Notes under the pieces: model-generated
Told to the model about the DNA's origin: nothing
The model's input: the letters and a program-made list of their open reading frames with translations, nothing else
Database searches by the model: none
Assembly (NCBI GenBank): GCA_902461815.1
Contig: CABPZE010000019.1
Span: forward strand, 1-36,912
DNA: 36,912 bases
Source: CAG-390 sp003523225
GTDB lineage: Bacteria > Bacillota > Clostridia > Oscillospirales > CAG-272
Direction of reading: 5' to 3'
Position numbers and translations under genes: made by a program
Shown here: positions 29,791-36,733 of the stretch, piece by piece
Position numbering within the stretch: the stretch's first letter is position 1
How the letters are laid out: the number at the start of each line of letters is the position of its first letter

Positions 29791-30654
29791 ATGAAATTCA
29801 GCATTACAATAGATACGGGATACCGCGATATTCCGAAGGAAGAGAAAATGCGGCTCAGGAAGGAAAAGCTGAAGGCAGAGCTGAAAAAAGGCATCGACAG
29901 CACATCAAAGCTCCTTGCGGCAGGCTTTGAAGCCGCAAAAAAACAAATACCCGCTCTCAGGCGCATCGCGGATGAAATTTCCGATGAAGTAAAGACGGAC
30001 ATCGCCGCAGTAAGAGAGCGCGATCCGGCGGCGCGCAACGACCTTGAGGTCCTTATGCTCTACTCAGGCGTACACGCGATCCTTGCCTACCGCGTCGCCC
30101 ACAAGCTGTATCTCGGCAAAAAATACTTTCCCGCGAGAGCAGTAAGCCAGTTTGCAAAATTCATTACCGGCATTGAGATACATCCCGGAGCAACGATAGG
30201 TAAGGGACTTGTCATTGACCACGGCTCGGGAGTCGTCATAGGTGAGACCGCCGAGATAGGCGACAACTGCACGCTTTATCAGGGCGTGACACTCGGAGGA
30301 ACAGGTAAGGACACCGGCAAACGCCATCCCACACTTGGAAACAATGTCATGGTAGGCGCGGGCGCTAAGGTATTGGGACCTTTCCGCATCGGTGACAACT
30401 CCAAAATCGCCGCCGGAGCAGTTGTACTTTCCGAAATTCCGTCAAACGCCACAGCCGTCGGAATTCCCGCACGCGTTGTCCGCCGCGACGGCGTCAGAGT
30501 CATGAGCTGCGAGGAGGAGCTTGACCAGGTTCACCTGCCCGACCCCGTTGCCCAGCAGTTATGCAGACTTGAAGCACGTTGCGCACGCCTTGAGGCAGAG
30601 CTTGCCGAGCTGCACGCCGCGCGCGAGAACGCCGAAAACGAAAGCGGCGACTAA
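29791..30654 (+). CDS. cysE: Serine O-acetyltransferase
   Basis: 287 residues. Acetyl-CoA plus L-serine gives O-acetylserine (EC 2.3.1.30), first step of cysteine synthesis. The family core begins at about residue 67 'VKTDIAAVRERDPAARNDLEVLMLYSGVHAI' and continues through hexapeptide repeats ('HPGATIGKGLVIDHGSGVVIGE', 'LGGTGKDTGKRHPTLGNNVMVGAGAKVLG'). Relative to short CysE enzymes it has an extra basic, helical N-terminus of about 65 residues and a coiled-coil-like Glu/Ala/Arg tail (about 255-287). ATG 29848 (residue 20) has a better AAGGA site than ATG 29791, so the true start may be internal. The cysK partner is not in the window. Confidence 0.92.
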   Translation: MKFSITIDTGYRDIPKEEKMRLRKEKLKAELKKGIDSTSKLLAAGFEAAKKQIPALRRIADEISDEVKTDIAAVRERDPAARNDLEVLMLYSGVHAILAYRVAHKLYLGKKYFPARAVSQFAKFITGIEIHPGATIGKGLVIDHGSGVVIGETAEIGDNCTLYQGVTLGGTGKDTGKRHPTLGNNVMVGAGAKVLGPFRIGDNSKIAAGAVVLSEIPSNATAVGIPARVVRRDGVRVMSCEEELDQVHLPDPVAQQLCRLEARCARLEAELAELHAARENAENESGD

Positions 30655-30722
30655 GAATCCTCCTGCACCGCAAAGCGCTTTTTCCAATACAAATATAATT
30701 TTTAATTGAAAGGACTAAAAAA

Positions 30723-31469
30723 ATGTCTAAAACACTTACTCCCCGTACTCTTATCTGGGCGCACAGAGGCGCTTCCGCCTACGCTCCCGAAAACACCATT
30801 CCCGCATTTGAGCTTGCCGCCGAAATGAAAGCCGACGGCTGTGAGACCGACGTTTATTTCTCCAAGGACGGAAAGATCGTTGTTATGCACGACGGAAAGA
30901 TCGACCGCACCTCAAACGGTCAGGGTTATATCACCGACTATACATACGACGAGCTTCTGGCTTTTGACTTCGGCATCAAGATCGACGCCCGCTTCAAGGG
31001 TACACGCATCCCCACAATGGACGAAGTATTTGAGATCTGCCGCCGCAACGGCATGACCATCAACATCGAAATAAAGACCGCCGATCCCGAAATGCCTGCC
31101 GCTCTTGACGCCTGCGCCAAGGCTCACAATATGCAGGACGGCGTGCTGTATTCCTCCTTTGACCATGAGCAGCTTGCCCGTATGCTGAGAGTCAACCCCT
31201 CGGCGTTTGTCGCTCCCCTTTACGGCTTCAACATGGTAAAACCGTGGGACTACTGCCGCAACATGGATGCAAAAGCCTCTCACCCGCGCTACAATCAGAT
31301 AGAGCTGTATCCTGACTATGTTGAAAAGTGCCATGCTCTCGGGATCCGCGTCCATCCGTGGACCGTTGACGACGCTGAAGCGGCAAAAATGCTCGCCGCC
31401 GCAGGCTGCGATGCTCTTATTACCAACCGTCCCGACTTCATCCGCGAAAATCTCGGACTTGCCCAGTAA
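30723..31469 (+). CDS. Glycerophosphodiester phosphodiesterase family protein
   Basis: A 248-residue TIM-barrel enzyme that splits glycerophosphodiesters into sn-glycerol 3-phosphate and an alcohol (EC 3.1.4.46). Motifs: 'WAHRGASAYAPENTIPAF' (His/Arg and Glu of the active site), 'CETDVYFSKDGKIVVMHD' with the metal-binding E-x-D and catalytic His, 'INIEIKT', and 'VHPWTVDD'. There is no signal peptide, so it acts in the cytoplasm. AAAGGA precedes the ATG at 30723. A strong hairpin terminator follows. Products could feed lipid synthesis with GpsA (33291-34328), though the two are not in one operon. Confidence 0.93.
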   Translation: MSKTLTPRTLIWAHRGASAYAPENTIPAFELAAEMKADGCETDVYFSKDGKIVVMHDGKIDRTSNGQGYITDYTYDELLAFDFGIKIDARFKGTRIPTMDEVFEICRRNGMTINIEIKTADPEMPAALDACAKAHNMQDGVLYSSFDHEQLARMLRVNPSAFVAPLYGFNMVKPWDYCRNMDAKASHPRYNQIELYPDYVEKCHALGIRVHPWTVDDAEAAKMLAAAGCDALITNRPDFIRENLGLAQ

Positions 31470-31491
31470 GGGACAAATTGTTTTACATAAC

Positions 31492-31533
31492 CGGCGGGGT
31501 CGGCACACCTGTGCGCCGACCCCGCCGCTTTAA
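31492..31533 (+). terminator. Terminator of the GDPD gene
   Basis: CGGCGGGGTCGGC (31492-31504) pairs with GCCGACCCCGCCG (31515-31527), with a few further inner pairs. CTTTAAATTAT follows. Confidence 0.75.
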
Positions 31534-31556
31534 ATTATCACCCAAAAGGTATCAAA

Positions 31557-32282
31557 ATGAAAATCACCCGATATTCAACCGCTCTTGATATTCCCAATAC
31601 CCTGCGCTTTGCCGTAATTGCCGACCTGCACGCACGCCCGACGAACGAGCTTTGGGAGCTGACACGCGCCGAAAAGCCCGACGCCATACTCATGCCGGGC
31701 GATATCTTCGACACACGCGGAAAGCGTGAGGACACGCTCAGGTTCATAAAAACCGCAGCCGAGTATTACCCCGTCTTCTGCTCGCTCGGCAATCACGACC
31801 GGCTGATATGCGACGCAGACCGCAAGGCTCTTGCGGACGCAGGCGCAGCTCTCCTTGACAATTCATCAGTATGCTTCGGCGGATTGCAGATAGGCGGGCT
31901 GACGTCGGGCTTTTTCAGTGAATACCGCACCGATATCGAAAAAACTCCGCCGCCCGACCTTAAGTGGCTTTATAGCTTTGCCGCCGGGAAAGAACCGAGA
32001 CTTCTGCTTTGCCATCATCCGGAATACTATCCGGACTATATTCAGAAGACACAAGTAGAGCTTACAGTCTCAGGACACGCGCACGGCGGTCAGTGGAATA
32101 TCTTCGGGCGCGGTGTTTTTGCGCCCGGGCAGGGTCTTTTTCCCCGCTATACCGCCGGGGATTACGACGGTGGGAGGCTTATTGTAAGCCGGGGAGTGAC
32201 CAATACCGTCAAAGTGCCGAGATTTTTCAATCCGACAGAGATCGTTGTAATTGATATCTCGCCCAAGCGCGGCGAATCTTAA
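31557..32282 (+). CDS. Metallophosphoesterase (YkuE-type)
   Basis: 241 residues with every calcineurin-like metal motif in order: D23-x-H25 ('IADLHA'), G48-D49 ('MPGDIFD'), G78-N-H-D81 ('GNHD'), 'LLLCHHPEYY' and 'VSGHAHGGQW'. The GHAHGGQ ending is typical of the YkuE/UshA-like branch of small phosphoesterases acting on phospho-lipid or nucleotide substrates; the substrate here is unknown. There is no signal peptide and no membrane helix. AAAAGG lies before ATG 31557. Its stop is only two bases from the stop of the convergent SecB-like gene, leaving no room for a dedicated terminator. Confidence 0.92.
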   Translation: MKITRYSTALDIPNTLRFAVIADLHARPTNELWELTRAEKPDAILMPGDIFDTRGKREDTLRFIKTAAEYYPVFCSLGNHDRLICDADRKALADAGAALLDNSSVCFGGLQIGGLTSGFFSEYRTDIEKTPPPDLKWLYSFAAGKEPRLLLCHHPEYYPDYIQKTQVELTVSGHAHGGQWNIFGRGVFAPGQGLFPRYTAGDYDGGRLIVSRGVTNTVKVPRFFNPTEIVVIDISPKRGES

Positions 32283-32284
32283 CG

Positions 32285-32719
32285 TCAGTCTGCTGGCGTT
32301 TCCCCGCCGTCAGGCTTTGGCGGCTTGAAATCAATGCGCATAACATCCTGTGCGTCAAGCTCTATTTCGGGGATCATGACCGCCGGAACACCCGAAGCGG
32401 CGCTCACCATCGCGGCAAGCGCCTTTGCATACGGAAAAAGCGCCTTGAAGCTCGCCACATGAACCTGCTCGCGCGGAAGTCCCTCGGGGCAGGTGAAGAT
32501 GCCTGACTCGATCACCTTGAGTCTGAATTTATCCGGGGACGTTTTGCTTTCGGCGGTCAGAGTCATTTCGGCGCGACCGCTGTTGCCTCCCGAATACAGA
32601 ATATTATAAGAATATTTGAAGCCAAGCTGTATCGTCTCACCCGGCTCTATGCGGTTTACAAAGGAAATTTCATCCGCTCTTACGGCTTTGATCTCAATTT
32701 TATACTCTTTTTTATCCAT
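32285..32719 (-). CDS. SecB-like domain protein (probable chaperone)
   Basis: 144 residues. 'AVRADEISFVNRIEPGETIQLGFKYSYN' followed by strands and 'ESGIFTCPEGLP' and 'ALFPYAKALAAMVSAASGVPAVMIPEIELDA' match the SecB fold and its conserved 'LFPYAR' helix region and C-terminal 'P-x-L-x-P-V' strand. SecB keeps exported or aggregation-prone proteins unfolded; homologues outside proteobacteria also work with toxin-antitoxin systems or unknown clients. The acidic C-terminus 'PKPDGGETPAD' lacks the SecA-binding zinc motif. Start ATG 32719 behind GGGGG was preferred to earlier in-frame starts. It is 24 bp downstream of a small membrane protein gene in one operon. Classical SecB is unusual in Gram-positives. 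Confidence 0.75.
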   Translation of the reverse strand: MDKKEYKIEIKAVRADEISFVNRIEPGETIQLGFKYSYNILYSGGNSGRAEMTLTAESKTSPDKFRLKVIESGIFTCPEGLPREQVHVASFKALFPYAKALAAMVSAASGVPAVMIPEIELDAQDVMRIDFKPPKPDGGETPAD

Positions 32720-32743
32720 ATTGACCCCCATCGCAATCAAGGC

Positions 32744-33082
32744 TTATATGCAAATGATGAACAGCCATGCCAGTGCCGCGCCGATAAGCCCATCGCGCTG
32801 ATATCCCTGCCCCTTAAGAATAGCCCATACGAACATAAACGCCGAAACGGCAAAAATAATTATTCCCATGGTACGGCACACGCCGCGCTTTACGTCCAGT
32901 ATGCCGAAAAGCCCGGCAAGCAGCATCAGAATTCCTACCGATGCCGTGAGTATTCCGATAATATCCAGTTCAAGCGCCGATCTTAGCGCCGCCTCGATTG
33001 ACGGAATAAGGGAATCTATGCCCATGACGATATAAATAAGACTGATTACTATTCTGCAGGAGTTTGTTTTACTTGCTGACAT
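32744..33082 (-). CDS. Small four-helix membrane protein, unknown function
   Basis: 112 residues with four hydrophobic stretches: about 9-28, 42-63, 70-88 and 98-112, the last running to the C-terminus ('LIGAALAWLFIICI'). There is no known motif, and the protein is conserved-looking but short. It is transcribed from a good promoter (33138-33166) and followed 24 bp later by the SecB-like gene, so the pair probably functions together or shares control. AAAGG lies 13 bases before the ATG, which is a long but workable spacing. Confidence 0.7.
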   Translation of the reverse strand: MSASKTNSCRIVISLIYIVMGIDSLIPSIEAALRSALELDIIGILTASVGILMLLAGLFGILDVKRGVCRTMGIIIFAVSAFMFVWAILKGQGYQRDGLIGAALAWLFIICI

Positions 33083-33137
33083 AAGTGACCGTACCTTTCA
33101 TTTTGAACGCGAATGCAAAACGCAGATCGTTATTAAT

Positions 33138-33166
33138 ATTTTACATCAACACCCCGATAATGTCAA
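33138..33166 (-). promoter_or_regulatory. Promoter of the membrane protein/SecB-like operon
   Basis: On the minus strand TTGACA (33166-33161), 17 bp, TAAAAT (33143-33138). Confidence 0.75.
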
Positions 33167-33227
33167 GTCCGGCAAACCGCCGGATATATTTTTTTACCGG
33201 CTGAGATAATTAAATCCGCCCAGAGTA

Positions 33228-33256
33228 TTGAAAAAAATAAGATAATAATGTATAAT
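33228..33256 (+). promoter_or_regulatory. Promoter of gpsA
   Basis: TTGAAA (33228-33233), 17 bp, TATAAT (33251-33256), 35 bp ahead of the start codon. Confidence 0.75.
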
Positions 33257-33290
33257 ATAATCACAATAAAACCAACAGGAAAAGGATCAA

Positions 33291-34328
33291 ATGATGAGCA
33301 CTGTTACGATTATCGGCGCCGGCATGATGGGGTCCGCGCTGGCATTCCCCCTGAGAGACAACAAGCACGAGGTTCGCCTTGTGGGAACTCCGCTTGACAC
33401 GGAAATAATTAAAGCCGCAAAAGTTGACGGCTTCCATCCCACACTTAAGCGCCAGCTTCCCGACGGCATCAGGTACTTCCAATTCGACGAATTCAAAAAA
33501 GCTCTTGAGGGCGCAGATCTGCTGCTTTGCGGCGTTTCGAGCTTCGGCGTTGACTGGTTTGCCGAAAACATACTGAGGGATCTTCCGGCATCAATTCCGG
33601 TTCTCTCCGTCACAAAAGGAATGATGAACACCCCGGACGGTGAGCTTATCCCCTACCCCGAGCTTTACCGCCGCCGTCTTGGCAGAAACGACCTTTCTCT
33701 TTGCGCAATAGGAGGTCCCTGCACCAGCTACGAGCTTGCCGACCGCGACCAGACCGAGGTCTGCTTCTGCGGTACTGATATGGACCTTTTGCGCCGCATA
33801 AAGGAAATGTTTGAAACCGATTATTACCACATAAGTATTTCCGACGACGAGATCGGAGTTGAATGCGCCGTGGCTTTGAAAAACGCTTACGCGCTTGGAG
33901 TTACACTTGCAGTTGGTCTTGCCGAGGCAAGGGACGGCAAGCTGCACTACAACTCACAGGCGGCTCTGTTCGGTCAGAGCGTGCGCGAAATGAGACGTCT
34001 GCTTGCCATCTGCGGCGGCGGAGATGATCTTATTTATCTTGGCGCAGGAGACCTTTACGTCACTGTTTTCGGCGGACGTACCAGACTTATCGGAACTCTG
34101 CTTGGCAAGGGAATGTCCTTTGATGACGCCATGAAAACTCTCAGCGGTGTCACACTTGAATCCATTGTCATAGCATCCCGCACTGCCGAAGCGGTACGTG
34201 CTCTTGCTCAGAAGGGGAAAGTCAATCTCTCCGATTTCCCGCTTCTCATGCACATAGACGAACTGATAAACCGCGGTGAGAAGGTCAATATTCCGTGGAA
34301 CACCTTTGAAAGCGAGATTCGTCGCTGA
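33291..34328 (+). CDS. gpsA: NAD(P)H-dependent glycerol-3-phosphate dehydrogenase
   Basis: 345 residues. It reduces dihydroxyacetone phosphate to sn-glycerol 3-phosphate (EC 1.1.1.94), the backbone for phospholipids. The Rossmann fold begins 'VTIIGAGMMGSALAFPL' (G9-x-G11-x-x-G14). The C-terminal helical domain has the catalytic lysine in 'AVALKNAYALGVTLAVGL' and the phosphate-binding 'YLGAGDLYVTVFGGRTRLIG'. The motif usually read GxGDLxxTxxSxxSRN is altered here (GG-RTRL instead of SRNR), so this is a diverged member; a related 3-phosphosugar dehydrogenase is possible. ATG 33291 or 33294 follows AAAGGA. It is monocistronic with promoter and terminator. Confidence 0.88.
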   Translation: MMSTVTIIGAGMMGSALAFPLRDNKHEVRLVGTPLDTEIIKAAKVDGFHPTLKRQLPDGIRYFQFDEFKKALEGADLLLCGVSSFGVDWFAENILRDLPASIPVLSVTKGMMNTPDGELIPYPELYRRRLGRNDLSLCAIGGPCTSYELADRDQTEVCFCGTDMDLLRRIKEMFETDYYHISISDDEIGVECAVALKNAYALGVTLAVGLAEARDGKLHYNSQAALFGQSVREMRRLLAICGGGDDLIYLGAGDLYVTVFGGRTRLIGTLLGKGMSFDDAMKTLSGVTLESIVIASRTAEAVRALAQKGKVNLSDFPLLMHIDELINRGEKVNIPWNTFESEIRR

Positions 34329-34366
34329 GCTGCGGGTATATTTCACCCTATATAAATAATTAATAA

Positions 34367-34399
34367 AATGGCTGTCTCATAATGCGACAGCCATTCTTT
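34367..34399 (+). terminator. Terminator of gpsA
   Basis: AATGGCTGTC (34367-34376) pairs with GACAGCCATT (34386-34395). CTTTC follows. Confidence 0.7.
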
Positions 34400-34423
34400 C
34401 TGCAAAAAGCTTCATTAATATAC

Positions 34424-34474
34424 TTGACAAGTGAACGGTCGTTGACTATAATATAGTAAACGGTCGTTCACTTG
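34424..34474 (+). promoter_or_regulatory. TetR-type promoter and operator
   Basis: A consensus promoter TTGACA (34424-34429), 17 bp, TATAAT (34447-34452) is overlapped by two copies of AACGGTCGTT, at 34434-34443 (in the spacer) and 34459-34468 (near the start point). The outer flanks CAAGTGAAC (34428-34436) and GTTCACTTG (34466-34474) are exact reverse complements. This is the pattern of an autoregulated TetR operon: repressor bound here would block RNA polymerase. Confidence 0.8.
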
Positions 34475-34533
34475 CGTGTTGCGGAGTCTGCGACGCGCCT
34501 TTGACGGCGATTCAGAAATTTTACGGAGCAGGA

Positions 34534-35139
34534 ATGTCTGATACAAAAGAAAAGATTTTGATCACCGCGCTTCATCTGTTTGCGAAAAACGGATATGAAG
34601 CCGTTTCGGTGAGTATGATCGCCGGAAAGCTCGGCATCACAAAGGGCGCGCTTTACAGGCACTTCAAAAACAAACGGGATATCTTCCAAAGCATTGTTGA
34701 AATAATGAAAAATGCAGACCGCGAGCGAGCCGAAAAGTACAGTATGCCGGAAGGTACAATGGAAGAAACGGCGGAAGCCTACCGCCAAACTTCTCTCGAC
34801 ATTATCGCAGATTATACAAAAGCGCAGTTCAGATATTGGACGGAGGAGGAATTCCCATCCGACTTCCGCAAGCTGCTGACGCTTGAGCAGTATCACGACC
34901 CCGAAATGTCACGGCTTTATGAGCAGTATCTCTCAAGCGGTCCGCTCATGTACATGGCAGATATTTTTTCGGTCCTTGCAGGCTCAAGGGAGGACGCAAT
35001 GCAGACCGCGCTTGAATTTTTCGGTCCGTTTTTTCTCTTGCTCAGCGCATATGACAGCGCCGCCGACAAGGCGAGCGTGACCGAACTGCTTGACAGTCAT
35101 GTTGACAGCTTCACCGCGCGGTTAAAGGAGAAATTATAA
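34534..35139 (+). CDS. TetR/AcrR-family transcriptional regulator
   Basis: 201 residues. The N-terminal domain 'KEKILITALHLFAKNGYEAVSVSMIAGKLGITKGALYRHFKNKRDIF' is the full TetR helix-turn-helix (about 5-52). The C-terminal ligand domain (about 60-201) is helical and aromatic-rich, with no recognised ligand. ATG 34534 is chosen because GGAG lies eight bases upstream; the ORF continues back to a TTG at 34501 without a ribosome-binding site. It is first in a three-gene operon and very likely represses its own promoter at 34424-34474. Its stop overlaps the hydrolase start by one base. Confidence 0.92.
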   Translation: MSDTKEKILITALHLFAKNGYEAVSVSMIAGKLGITKGALYRHFKNKRDIFQSIVEIMKNADRERAEKYSMPEGTMEETAEAYRQTSLDIIADYTKAQFRYWTEEEFPSDFRKLLTLEQYHDPEMSRLYEQYLSSGPLMYMADIFSVLAGSREDAMQTALEFFGPFFLLLSAYDSAADKASVTELLDSHVDSFTARLKEKL

Positions 35140-35837
35140 TGAAAACCGAATACAAAGAAATTGCAGGCGTGCCTGCAATTATGATCGGCGAGCGCTCGGA
35201 AAAAGTATATCTGTTCGTTCACGGCAAAATGGGAAACAAGGAAGAAGCGCTGCGCTTTGCGGAAATTGCCTGTCCCGCAGGCTTTCAGGTCGTGGGTATC
35301 GACCTCCCGGAACACGGCAGCCGCAAGGACTCCAAAGAAAAACTGCTTCCGTGGGTAGTCGTACCGGAGCTGCGGAGAGTGTTCCTTTGTCTGAAAGAAG
35401 ACTGGCGCGAGACTCGGATACGCGCAAACAGCATCGGAGCGTGGTTTTCAATGCTTGCGGTGCAGGTTGAACAAGTACAAGTAAATAAAGCGTTGCTTGT
35501 GTCCCCCATCGTCGATATGGAAGATCTTGTCACAAGCATGATGAAGTGTGCGGGAGTAGACGAGGACGAGTTGAAGCGCCGGGGCGAGATACCGACCGCT
35601 TTCGGTGAAACGCTGTCATGGGAATATCTTTGCTGGGTGCGCAGTCATCCTCTTGTCTGGAATGTGCCTACCGAGATCCTGTACGCCGCAAATGACAGCA
35701 TGACCCCGCGCTCCGTAATAAATTCGTTCGTTGCCGGAAGTCATGCCTCTCTTACCGTAATGGAGGAAGGCGAACACTGGTTTCATACCGAAGAGCAGTT
35801 ACATTTTCTCGGCAACTGGGAAAAAGATAAACTATAA
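35139..35837 (+). CDS. Alpha/beta hydrolase
   Basis: A 232-residue cytoplasmic hydrolase. 'YLFVHGKMGNKEEALRFAE' carries the oxyanion-hole region, 'VVGIDLPEHGSR' follows, and the nucleophile elbow is 'RANSIGAW' with S98; the usual G-x-S-x-G reads A-N-S-I-G. The catalytic Asp is probably D186 in 'AANDSMTP', and the His is in 'GEHWFH' (H213 or H216). It is translationally coupled to the TetR gene (TAATG) behind AAAGGAG. TetR control and a methyltransferase neighbour suggest a role in handling a small hydrophobic compound or antibiotic; the substrate is unknown. Confidence 0.88.
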   Translation: MKTEYKEIAGVPAIMIGERSEKVYLFVHGKMGNKEEALRFAEIACPAGFQVVGIDLPEHGSRKDSKEKLLPWVVVPELRRVFLCLKEDWRETRIRANSIGAWFSMLAVQVEQVQVNKALLVSPIVDMEDLVTSMMKCAGVDEDELKRRGEIPTAFGETLSWEYLCWVRSHPLVWNVPTEILYAANDSMTPRSVINSFVAGSHASLTVMEEGEHWFHTEEQLHFLGNWEKDKL

Positions 35838-35852
35838 AAAGGAATAAACGCA

Positions 35853-35912
35853 ATGAAAAAGTGGTACGATGCCAACAACGAAAACTTTTTCAAAGAAAAG
35901 TTTTCCGACTGA
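35853..35912 (+). pseudogene. 19-codon ORF stub between hydrolase and methyltransferase
   Basis: ATG 35853 lies behind AAAAAGGAA and encodes 19 residues (MKKWYDANNENFFKEKFSD), then TGA. The ribosome-binding site and codon choice are good, but the product is too short for a domain. It may be the surviving start of a deleted gene, or a small translated leader. The next start (35959) has its own AAGGAG, so the stub is not needed for it. Confidence 0.35.
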
Positions 35913-35958
35913 ATTCACAAAGAACAATTACATTCTGATGATAAAGGAGAATAACAGC

Positions 35959-36675
35959 ATGAAATATTCACTCAGCGAAAAATACAACACTCCGCAGCTT
36001 ATGTCAAAAATAATGGGACCGAACCCGGTAAAGCTTGAGGAGGAATTGCTGCTTGACTGCAAAATTCCAAAGGGAGCAGTGGTTTGCGATCTCGGCAGCG
36101 GTCAGGGTCTGACCTCCGTTTTCCTGGCAAAGGAATATGGCTTCAAGGTATATGCCGCCGACCTTTGGAGCGACCCGGATGAAAACCGGAGTTTCTTCCG
36201 TGAAATGGGGCTTGACGACGAACAGATAATCCCAGTCAAAGCCGACGCGACCGACCTGCCATTTGAACGCGAGTTCTTCGACGCCGTAATAAGCACTGAT
36301 TCATACAATTATTTCGGACGAGACGCAGGATATCTTGATGAAAAATTGCTTCCCTTTGTAAAAGAAGGCGGGTATATCTACATCGCGATTCCGGGTATGA
36401 AAAAGGACTGCCACGATGATCTGCCGCCCGAGCTGCTTCTCTCATGGACGCCCGAACAGCTTGAATATTTGCACGACACGTCATATTGGACTGATATGGT
36501 AAGCCGCTGCAAAGGAGCCGATTTGATCTCGGTAAGCGAAATGGAATCAAACGCTGAAGTATGGGCGGACTGGCTGAAGCAGGACAACGAATACGCCGTC
36601 GGCGACCGCAAAGCTATGGAAGCCGGCGGAGGAAAATATCTGAACTTCATAAAAATAGTCCTGCGCAAGCGGTAA
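35959..36675 (+). CDS. Class I SAM-dependent methyltransferase
   Basis: A 238-residue Rossmann-fold methyltransferase. Motif I is 'VVCDLGSGQGLTSVFLA' (D44-G50 in the S-adenosylmethionine loop), 'VYAADLWSD' is the acidic motif II, 'VKADATDLPFERE' is the adenine region, and 'FFDAVISTDSYNYFG' is motif IV. The C-terminal part (about 150-238) is variable. ATG 35959 with AAGGAG nearby is chosen; a frame from 35869 has no ribosome-binding site. As the last gene in the TetR-controlled cassette it may modify a small molecule or metabolite. It is followed by a GC hairpin terminator at 36760-36784. Confidence 0.88.
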   Translation: MKYSLSEKYNTPQLMSKIMGPNPVKLEEELLLDCKIPKGAVVCDLGSGQGLTSVFLAKEYGFKVYAADLWSDPDENRSFFREMGLDDEQIIPVKADATDLPFEREFFDAVISTDSYNYFGRDAGYLDEKLLPFVKEGGYIYIAIPGMKKDCHDDLPPELLLSWTPEQLEYLHDTSYWTDMVSRCKGADLISVSEMESNAEVWADWLKQDNEYAVGDRKAMEAGGGKYLNFIKIVLRKR

Positions 36676-36733
36676 TAGAGTCATGTGGATCCGATCGATC
36701 AAAAGCATTAAAAAGGTACAGATTTTGTCCTCC

